From assembly GCF_026210795.1 (NCBI RefSeq), contig NC_089438.1, forward strand, positions 2,191,501 through 2,255,500: a DNA stretch of 64,000 bases, in the 5' to 3' direction. A program made the position numbers and the translations under genes. Under the pieces are notes generated by a model. It worked only from the letters and a program-made list of their open reading frames with translations. It was not told the DNA's origin and made no database searches. This document shows, piece by piece, positions 56,260 to 64,000 of this stretch (within the stretch, counting starts at the first letter, position 1; each line of letters opens with the position of its first letter). The stretch comes from Rhizophagus irregularis (lineage: Eukaryota > Glomeromycota > Glomeromycetes > Glomerales > Glomeraceae).

Positions 56260-56822
56260 TCAAAAAAGTGATATCATGCCGTAAAAAATCATCGAAATAA
56301 ATAGCATTTGACAAATACAATTTAACAAGGTTTTAAAAAAAAATTTCGCAATGATACGATATAATTGCGCAAATGCATATTGAATGTTTTTAATTACATT
56401 TGGAGATAAGTGTTCATGAATATAGGTTATTGTTGTTGTCCACACGTCCACTTTAATAAATTTTCCCAGATGATAAATAATATCTCGTTTTAAAATTATT
56501 TCTAAAATAAATGGATTCAAAGTGAGAAATTTGGTGGAATTAAATAATCGATCAGGTTTAAAACAAATTCTTGAATACAGTAATCCCATAATTTATTAAA
56601 AAAACTTTTTTTGATAAGTTAACTCGATAATTTCAAAATTTTCTTTAAGAATAGAATCATCATGATTGTTAATTAATATTTCTTGAAATATACGTGATTA
56701 AAGGTTGTAATTTAAATTCATCTGATAATAACAAGAGGTTTATTATCTCGTGAGGAATTAATTTTGTCAAATCAACACTTCCACAATATATATACCTAAG
56801 TAAAATTATTCTGAAATAATAT
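56260..56822 (-). pseudogene. BTB/BACK-domain protein remnant
   Basis: Minus-strand blocks of a BTB-BACK protein in shifting frames. An exon-like start after TTATTTCAG reads ILLRYIYCGSVDLTKLIPHE (from about 56812), then LLLLSDEFKLQPLITYI, QEILINNHDDSILKENFEI (next frame), ELTYQKKFFNKLWDYC, and FNSTKFLTLNPFILEIILKR followed by KVDVW (56540-56440). This is the end of the BTB fold, the BTB-BACK linker and the first BACK helices, as in the abundant BTB/Kelch or BTB/TLDc proteins of glomeromycetes. Frameshifts, and the loss of the conserved continuation after VDVW, indicate a pseudogene. Confidence 0.7.
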
Positions 56823-57116
56823 ATATTCTTTAATTTTACCAATTTTTTGTTCTAATCTAAAAAGTGGTAGATACTTGGTAAAAAATCAGTAAAATGATGT
56901 TTATTTATATGCATCAGCATCGCGCAATTTGATTCTTATAAAATCTAACAAGATCGATTTCGGTCATAACACGCTATAAAAAATCCTCCATTTTTCATGA
57001 ACAAAAGTATAAATGAATTTTAATTTTATACACGAAACAAATCTATTGATTAAGCCCTTTTTAACCGTTAATTTTTTCCAACATATATTTATTATTTTAT
57101 AATCAAATTTTAAGAA

Positions 57117-59555
57117 CTATTTAGTACTTAAATCTAATGAGGGAAGCCTGGAACTAATTTTAGTGTTTTCGGTTTTCCTTTTTTTTAAAAATAAATAAAT
57201 AAAATAAGACAACAAATATTGATAACGTTTAATCAAATAAAATATTTACCATTATTTTCATAAGAATTGTCATTTAATAATTCTTCAATCTTTCTCTTAG
57301 TTCCAAGTAATTTGGATTTACTACTAATATAAATAGTATTTTGTTGAAGATTTTATTTCGAATTAATAAAATATTTTTAATTTTAAATACCTTTCAATGT
57401 CTATGTCTAATACTACTTCTATTGAAGTATAATCTATCAAAAAAAAAAAAAAAAAGAAATTTAATTTACAGTATTATCCAAAGATGACTATTATTAAAAT
57501 AGTATAATACACATACCATTTGAAGAATTGATAGATGAACATTTAGAAAATATAGATGAGCATTTTGAAATGTAAGAACTTATTGGTCTACTTGTATAAA
57601 TAGCTTTTGGATGAGGCTTTTCACTAAACTTGGGACCAAGTTTCTTTGAATTTATTAACTCTTTTCTTTTTAATTCAGCAGCTTGATTAGATTGACGATA
57701 CCAATTTAAACACATATTAGAAATTTCACCTGCAGAAGGTCTTTTTTTAGGATCAGAATCCCAACACCTTTTCATTACATTAGCATAATGATCTGGTGTA
57801 TCTTCTGTAATTTCAGGTCGTACACCATCAATAATATTATAAATAAGTCTATGATCATGTTCAACATTAGCAAAAGGTTTACAACCCGTTGTAAGTTCCC
57901 ACATAATCATACCCAGACTATAAATATCAGATTTTTTAGAAAATGTAGACCCTTTAAATATTTCTGGTGCAATATAAGGTATTACTCCATAAATTTCATT
58001 ATTCGATAACGTATCATTTGCAGAAAGTGATAATCCTAGATCTCCTACGGCATATTATATGAGCGATCATCAACCAATATGTTCCCACTGTGTAAATCTC
58101 GATGTATGAAATTTTCATCATGAATAGTAAAGAGTCTAAAATAATTAACAAGTTAGTATTACGAGTTAATCATTTACCAATGTATTTAAAATATAAATAC
58201 CCTCTTGAAATATATTCTAAAATAATTATTTTTGTTTTCCAATCAATTTCTGTAAATTCCTTCTGTAAATATTTATGTAAATCTCCTTCTGATGCATATT
58301 GCATGACTAATATATAATTATCCAATTTGGGATCTTTTGTAAATCCATAAGGTTTAATAAGACCAAATAATTTATAACAATGATAATTCGATTTTAACTA
58401 TAAATTTCAAGATTAAAATTAAAATATTTTACAAACATTAAATAAAATAAATAAGATTTTTAAAGTATTTACCTCATTCAAAAAACATTTGTTACTATAT
58501 TGAGAATTTTTAAATCTTTTTAAAATGACATTTTTAGTCCAATAATTACCATTTAACCAATTTGCTTGATATACGATACCATAACCTCCTTCTGCTATTT
58601 TTTTTACATTTGTAAATTGAGAATATGGTATATATTTCAACATTCGTGATTTATTTGTTAATAATTTTCTACATATTATGAATGGAACGAAATACTTATC
58701 AATATTTTTTACATATTTAGCAAATTTAACTATATCATATTCATATGATCTTGCACTAGCAAGAAAATCATCTAAATCACTATACCCATGGATAATAATA
58801 CTATTAAGCTTTGTAATGGTTGATACTTTTTTGCATTTTTTACATTGTGATTGATTTGTATATCCAAAAATAATATTTGTTGTTAAACAATATCTACATC
58901 CGATAAAAAATACGAAACATTCCTCACAATACTTTTGACAGTTTGATGTAAATACTAATTTTTCATTACAATAACAATAAGATCTATTTTCCCACCATGG
59001 CAAATAAATAATTGAAATAAGTTTTTTAGTCAAGGTTGATTCTATACGTCCGGAAGATATTAGATAACAATCTGAACATAATTTAAATTCCTCCTTATAA
59101 TGAGATAATAATTTTCCACATAGTTTACAATATTTTTCACTTTCAATCACGTTTTTGTAATTCACATAAGGAAGATAATTATAATGACGATAATAATAAT
59201 TACCAGGTATTTGTTTAAAACATAATATTGTTAAACAATTTCTACAGCATTCTTGAATATTTTGTGGTATTTTTGTTCTACTTATTTCATGTTCATTACA
59301 TTCCAAGTCCTTTGTGAATAAATATACGTCCAAGTATATATTATTATCGGTTATATTAGTTAAATAACTCGATAAACACGTTTTGCAATATCTTTGTTCA
59401 TAAGTACCGGTAGGCGTTTTCATGTATTTTTCTCCACAATGAATACAATTTTCATCATACTCATTAAAAGAAACAAATAAAATTGGTACGGGACTAGATT
59501 TTAATTTTGGTGTTGGATCAAAAGAATTTTCATCATTTAATTTTACAAGTTCCAT
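57117..59555 (-). CDS. Cys-rich TKL-like protein kinase, one frameshift
   Basis: Predicted minus-strand exons: 58473-59555, 58201-58397, 57517-58135, 57391-57433, 57250-57323 and a short last exon (57117-57133, or an alternative ending near 57134). It would encode about 677 residues. The N-terminal 270 residues hold repeated CxxC pairs (CIHCGEKY, CKTC, CKLCGK, CSDC, CEEC, CRYC, CKKCKK), probably zinc ribbons. The kinase domain has a Gly loop IAEGGYGIVYQ, VILKRF with the ATP-site Lys, HRDLHSGN, DLG in place of DFG, APE and DIYSLGMIMWEL. About 58048 one base is missing between ILVDDRSYNMP and VGDLGLS, breaking the frame in an otherwise clean gene, so it is either a recent pseudogene or an assembly error. 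The family is greatly expanded in Rhizophagus-type fungi. Confidence 0.8.
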
Positions 59556-60184
59556 TTTGATAATATTACAGTATAAGTAAATGTAGAAAATTCGTCATAT
59601 TTATAGTTTTTCAAATTCTTATATAATGAAAATTTTTCTGTCGATGAATAATAGCACTTTGGAAAATTCGATTTTAGTTTGGAAATACTTTATAGAAGGT
59701 ATAGAAGGTGAGTGTTGATCGCATGTCTAACCCTATTTGTAAAAAGTTATAAAGTTTAATTTCATAATATACTGTCTCTATTAAATAATAAAATAATTTA
59801 TTTATGTAGTATTTTAAAAAAAAAGTAATTTTTTTTGTTAATTATTATTGTCTAAAATTAAATTATACAGATCATATATATGGAGAATAAAAAATTCCAC
59901 TATCTTATATTCTGAGAAATCAGATTTAAATCGGCAGGCTTTAAAAATGGAATTAGTTTTAGTAAAGAATTCCAGTCTCATTTATAGTTCAGCGAAAATA
60001 ACGATTCAATTTCTTATATATTTATGTTTAAACATTAGTGGTTAAATTTATGCGCTGCTTTTTTAATCAAGTTTCATAAAGAATGAAAAAATAAATTTTG
60101 GCGATTTTGTATGTATTATTTTTTATTAATACTGTGAATGTGACAAAGTATATTAAATTTTTTATATATTTATAAAGCTAGGTT
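59556..60184. other. spacer between kinase and AAA genes
   Basis: AT-rich DNA holding the kinase promoter and the 3' flank of the AAA ATPase. A duplicated TATAGAAGG (59692-59709) is the only repeat noted. The short plus-strand ORF at 59848-60045 has no recognisable feature. Confidence 0.45.
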
Positions 60185-62533
60185 CTATTGTACAATAATT
60201 TTTTTGGCAATTTGTGGTGTGATTGTAAATGTTTCTAAAGTTTTAAAATGTTTTATCTTGTCGTTTTCAATTTCTAATTCTACGTCTGTAATACTATCGC
60301 TATCTTCTTCAGCGTTTATTACTTCATTTAAATCATTTATATTTGCCTCATTTATGATTTCTTCCTCTTTCTTATCCTCTTTATTGTCTTCTTTATTTTC
60401 GTCTTTAACATCCTCATTAACAACCTCTTTCTTCTTAATTTCATCATTAATATCCTCTTTCTTGTCCTTATTTTCATCCCTAATTTTCTCCTTCTCATCT
60501 TTGACGTTCTCTTTCTTATCTTTATTTTCATCCTTAATTTTTTCCTCCTCATCCTTAACGTTCTCTTTCTTATCTTTATTTTCATCCTTAATTTTTTCCT
60601 CCTCATCTTTAACGTTCTCTTTCTTATCATTATTTTTATCCTTAATTTCCTCTTTTTCGCCTTTAACATTCTCTTTCTTATCATTATTTTTATCCTTAAT
60701 TTCCTCCTTCTCGCCTTTAATATCCTCCTTCTTATCATTATTTTCATCCTTAATTTCCTCCTTTTCGCCTTTAATATTCTCTTTCTTATCATTATTTTCA
60801 TCCTTAATTTCCTCCTTTTCGCCTTTAATATTCTCTTTCTTATCATTATTTTCATCCTTAATTTCCTCCTTTTCGCCTTTAATATTCTCTTTCTTATCAT
60901 TATTTTCATCCTTAATTTCCTCCTTTTCGCTTTTAATATCCTCCTTCTTATCATTATTTTTATCCTTAACTTCTTCCGATTCTGTTTCTTTCTTTTCCGT
61001 TAAATCAGCAGATGCTTCTTCAGAGTTTATATCTTTGTATTTTGCGACTAATTCATAAATTTTTTGTGGAATAAGTTCAATTTCACTGCGATATAAAATC
61101 ATGGTCATCATAACTTCACAAGGAGGCAATGATTTTTCAGGAATTTTTTCAAGGATATCTTGAGGAAATTCAGCTTCGGGATTTTCAGCGACACTCTTAT
61201 ACATTTTTTTAATTTGATAATGAGTGCAATAACCAAGATTAAGTCGTACATCCATACGACCAGGACGAATACAAGCAGGATCAAGATGTTCAACATGATT
61301 TGTTGTCATGATAATTATATTTCCATCAGCTAAAATATGACCATCCAAACATCCCAAGAAAGTTGATAAACTAAAGTCTGAAAATCTATCCTCCTTATCA
61401 ACTTTATCATCTTTTGATTTATCATCACTTTTATTAGAAGTTTTTGATGATTTAGAATTTTTTGTACGTTTATGAAGAATTTTTGATTGTGTATCAACAT
61501 CTTCAAGTACAATAATTTGATTTTCTGGAACTTCACTAAATGCAGCACTTAATTCATTATCATTTTTAATGTTTTTAAGATTTAAATAATAAATATTACG
61601 AGATAATTGTGAAGAAATGGCATTTATTAAACTAGTTTTTCCAGTTCCTGGTTTTCCATATAATAAAATACCACGTCTATAAGGCATTCCAATTCTCTCA
61701 TAAAAACTTTTATCATTCACAAATGTTTCCAATTCTTTTTTCAATAAAATTTCTTGTGATTCATCTAACGCAATACTATCTAACCCTCGAGCAGAAGATA
61801 ATGTTTGAACGTAATGCCAATAAGATTCACTTCGTTCGTATCTTGAACGTACTTGCATTTTTTTCAAAGTTTCTAAATAAGATCTTACAATTTCATTTAA
61901 AAATTCAGTTGTAGTATTAACACTTGTTTCATTCGGATTTTCAGCGGTTGTTAAATAAATTGAAGGTTTCAATTGTTGTTGTTTACTAATTTGGTCATTA
62001 TTATCATTATTCTCTTGTTTGGGATGTTCAGGAATAATATAAGTGACATGATATTTTTTTTCTTTATATTCGATTGTAATTTGTTGATTTTTTTCTGGAA
62101 GAACATTAAAATTTGGAGGAGCACAATCATCATCATCATCGTTCTCATAGATCGAATTTACAGGTTGAATAATGAATGAACCATCTTTTAATTTTTTTGT
62201 TTGTTGGGAAATTAACCAAGATAACGCTTCGTAAAATACATTTGGGCACGGGTAACCAAATCTTCCTTCACTATAATATTCAATTTGCATTGTAACATTT
62301 TTTTTATTTCCCCATGGAAGTCCTGTCATAGTAATAAATTGAAACAATGCAGGAAATAAAGTGGAAATTCCACAAGCTATAACACTTGTTATAAACATAT
62401 CAACCGTGATGATTCCAGTCAAATATGATTCTAATTTTTGTGGAAGGTACGCCAAAAGAATTGTATTCAATTGCATTTGAGTGAATAAATCAGTTAAAGG
62501 ACGAAAAGTTTCGGCGTAATTAACTTTAGACAT
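60185..62533 (-). CDS. BCS1-like AAA ATPase with repeat tail
   Basis: An intact single-exon ORF of 782 residues. Residues 40-70 form a hydrophobic segment (TGIITVDMFITSVIACGIS), followed by a BCS1-N-like region and an AAA module: Walker A GKPGTGKT (293-300), Walker B IIVLEDVD (340-347), second region of homology MTTNHVEHLDPACIRPGRMD (409-428). A Lys/Ser-rich insert (residues 353-382) follows Walker B. BCS1 proper translocates the Rieske protein across the mitochondrial inner membrane, but fungal genomes carry many BCS1-like paralogues of unknown function, and this is one. From residue about 520 to 720 the tail is an 18-residue charged repeat (DENNDKKENIKGEKEEIK), predicted helical or disordered. 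The start ATG at 62533 lies after a T-rich 5' flank. Confidence 0.9.
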   Translation of the reverse strand: MSKVNYAETFRPLTDLFTQMQLNTILLAYLPQKLESYLTGIITVDMFITSVIACGISTLFPALFQFITMTGLPWGNKKNVTMQIEYYSEGRFGYPCPNVFYEALSWLISQQTKKLKDGSFIIQPVNSIYENDDDDDCAPPNFNVLPEKNQQITIEYKEKKYHVTYIIPEHPKQENNDNNDQISKQQQLKPSIYLTTAENPNETSVNTTTEFLNEIVRSYLETLKKMQVRSRYERSESYWHYVQTLSSARGLDSIALDESQEILLKKELETFVNDKSFYERIGMPYRRGILLYGKPGTGKTSLINAISSQLSRNIYYLNLKNIKNDNELSAAFSEVPENQIIVLEDVDTQSKILHKRTKNSKSSKTSNKSDDKSKDDKVDKEDRFSDFSLSTFLGCLDGHILADGNIIIMTTNHVEHLDPACIRPGRMDVRLNLGYCTHYQIKKMYKSVAENPEAEFPQDILEKIPEKSLPPCEVMMTMILYRSEIELIPQKIYELVAKYKDINSEEASADLTEKKETESEEVKDKNNDKKEDIKSEKEEIKDENNDKKENIKGEKEEIKDENNDKKENIKGEKEEIKDENNDKKENIKGEKEEIKDENNDKKEDIKGEKEEIKDKNNDKKENVKGEKEEIKDKNNDKKENVKDEEEKIKDENKDKKENVKDEEEKIKDENKDKKENVKDEKEKIRDENKDKKEDINDEIKKKEVVNEDVKDENKEDNKEDKKEEEIINEANINDLNEVINAEEDSDSITDVELEIENDKIKHFKTLETFTITPQIAKKIIVQ
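60440..60985 (-). repeat. 54-bp coding minisatellite, about 10 units
   Basis: In-frame tandem array encoding the tail of the AAA ATPase. Units near 60720-60950 are almost identical (differences such as GAG/GGG coding E/G and AAT/GAT), and those toward 60440 are more diverged with KDEEEKIKDENKDKKENV variants. The array contains no stop on either strand in several frames, which explains the long antisense Ser/Phe/Leu ORF. Confidence 0.9.
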
Positions 62534-63434
62534 GATTTGTTTTAATTTTTTTTAAAATAAAAAAAAAGAAGAGAAATTTGGTAATTGATGTAAAAAAAAT
62601 TTGAAAAAAAAATTGATTTAATATTACAAAAATTTAAATTTTTTTTTTAAAAAAAAAATGTAAACAATTTATGTGATTATATATATATTTATAAAATTAT
62701 TCAATTCGAATGATTTAAGTTGAGAAATTCTTTTCTCGTTTATATACATTTTTTTTTTTTAACTTTTCCGAAGTCCGTCTTTCAAAAAACAGATGAACGA
62801 TTATTGATATCCGCATATGTAAATTATTTGTTCTTGGCGGCTTTGAGAGTGGCGTATAGCGCGTAGTGTAAATTATATTAAATGACAAATATGGTAAGTC
62901 GGTAAGTTCCCTTTGTGGCTAGAAATTCTATAAATTAAATTAGAGTTTTGGTAAATATGCCGAGAACTTTTTCTTGAACGTGTAACAATCTCACGACACA
63001 ATTATTATAAACTAATAGTAATTTTCGGCAAAATATTTTACCCAGGTCATACTGAAATGGCATTATTTTCTTATGATTGCCTAAAATGGATATGCTTATG
63101 ATTTTTTAGGAAATACGTATAAGGCCATTCTAACTACAATAATTAGTTTAACGCTGAAAAATTTGAGGGAGAGGGGGAGGGAATAATTTAAACAACAATG
63201 ATATTTAAACATATTATTCGGTACACCCAATTTCAGAAAAGAGAGGGGATGCTTTAAACATATGTGAACATGTGAGTTTAAATTATTTTTAAATTTTCAA
63301 AAAATAGAGAAAAATTAATTTGGAATGGCCTTAAACTGATAATAACTATCATATCTTCCGATAATTCCGAAATTAAAAGAAAAAACGTTTCATTGATGTT
63401 TGATAAGCCGCAATAAAGGCCGAACAATTTAGTC
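62534..63434. other. non-coding 5' flank of AAA gene
   Basis: The first 100 bp upstream of the ATG are dominated by T/A homopolymers (62545-62660). Beyond, no gene is seen. A G-rich GAGGGAGAGGGGGAGGG tract lies near 63165. Confidence 0.45.
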
Positions 63435-63575
63435 TATCATATAAATTACCTAATATCACTTTTAATATAAGAGCTTACCCCCACCCCCCTCAGGTAAGAT
63501 ATATAATTCCTTATATAGTATTGTATGTAATCTTTCCCTCCCCCTAAAATATTAGGTAATATCTTGACAGCACCC
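63435..63575. repeat. relative of the 51.6-kb Harbinger-like MITE
   Basis: ATTACCTAATATCACT...TAATATAAGAGCTTACCCCC and CTCCCCCTAAAATATTAGG, then TAATATCTTGACAGCACCC, match, in reverse orientation, both ends and the G-run of the element at 51595-51683. About 50 bp extra lies in the centre. CCC is followed by TTA. Confidence 0.6.
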
Positions 63576-64000
63576 TTACTATATACCTTTGATTTATGTT
63601 TAAACTAGTCATCAGTTGAAAATAACATACGTTATATCATAAATTTCCTACGCTCCGAATCAAAACACCCTTTTCTTCAGGAAAGTCTGAATAAAAATAT
63701 GTGATATAACTTAACGATAGATATACAGTACATAAGTATATTAAAATTAAGAAGCTTTCAAAGATTGACAAAAAAGGATTATTAGTCGCTATTATGTTAC
63801 TTGACCATATTTGGTCATTTCAATTGTGATTAATAACTAGGTATGAGAGCACAGACACACTCACTCGAATATCCTGTCAAAAAATCATTCAAAATGGTCT
63901 ATTTTTGGATCATAAGGAAGAAAAGTCCTAAAAGAAATTAGAAATGATAAGCGAGAATAATAAGATCTTTGCAAGATTATTATACAGAAATCGTTCTGTC
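63576..64000. other. AT-rich DNA at window end
   Basis: No ORF or repeat could be supported before the window edge. Confidence 0.45.

Noticed and set aside
60352-60954. 200-codon Arg/Lys/Ile-rich minus-strand ORF
   Set aside because: Out-of-frame reading of the same 54-bp coding repeat.
60440-60985. Possible CRISPR-like repeat-spacer array
   Set aside because: Units are contiguous, in frame with a gene, and there are no unique spacers.
60204-61058. 284-codon plus-strand ORF rich in Ser/Phe/Leu
   Set aside because: It is antisense to the AAA ATPase repeat tail. The openness follows from the 54-bp repeat having no stop in several frames, and it shows no domain.
60185-62533. Calling the AAA protein true mitochondrial Bcs1
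   Set aside because: BCS1-like paralogues are many in fungi. The charged repeat tail and Lys-rich insert differ from the conserved single-copy Bcs1, so only the family is claimed.

Overview
The window looks like nuclear DNA of an arbuscular mycorrhizal fungus (Glomeromycotina, Rhizophagus-like). The basis is very AT-rich DNA, host genes split by short GT-AG introns (about 55-110 bp, some with a TACTAAC-type branch site), and gene families known to be expanded in these fungi: F-box, BTB/BACK, Cys-rich TKL-like kinases, BCS1-like AAA ATPases, gag-bearing retroelements and Polinton-type elements. No taxonomic search was run, so the assignment is inference.

Layout. 1-16.3 kb is accessory, repeat-laden DNA: LINE remnants (reverse transcriptase 1-430; ORF1/endonuclease 2.6-4.0 kb), a decayed gene resembling the TATA-binding-like protein of large DNA viruses (4.4-5.2 kb, -), a broken and an intact F-box gene (5.3-6.7 kb), a gag-protease retroelement remnant (7.0-10.1 kb, -), and a Polinton-like integrase (+) facing a protein-primed DNA polymerase B (-) (10.0-15.7 kb). 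The polymerase is cut by an intact Tc1/mariner element and by a foldback element with a 10-bp target duplication. Five repeat units resembling micro-exons bounded by splice signals follow (15.7-16.3 kb). 16.3-20 kb is AT-rich with MITEs and minisatellites.

20-36.3 kb is a compact host gene block: lipase (-), CPSF73/YSH1 (+), TRM10 (-), TRM112 (-), a Fanzor/TnpB-like nuclease remnant (+), a mitochondrial thioredoxin (+), POL5/MYBBP1A (+) and NDUFA13/GRIM-19 (-). These cover mRNA 3'-end cleavage, tRNA methylation and methyltransferase activation, rRNA synthesis, mitochondrial redox and complex I. Exon joins given here were checked for reading phase by hand.

36.3-42.7 kb holds a GC-rich MITE, a kinase-family pseudogene and mostly non-coding DNA. 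42.7-47.6 kb is a beta-1,3-glucan synthase (FKS) with a divergent echinocandin hot-spot 1 region. 49.0-49.7 kb encodes a secreted/membrane protein like the interferon-inducible IFI6/IFI27 family. 50-56 kb is an AT-rich gene desert with a 1.17-kb inverted repeat and several MITEs. 56.3-62.5 kb carries a BTB/BACK pseudogene, a Cys-rich kinase gene with one apparent frameshift, and a BCS1-like AAA ATPase whose C-terminus is built from a 54-bp coding minisatellite. 62.5-64 kb is non-coding.

The most notable items are the Fanzor-like remnant, the giant-virus-like TBP gene, the nested insertion history of the Polinton-like locus, the micro-exon-like repeats, the long inverted repeat with a datable MITE insertion, and the divergent FKS.
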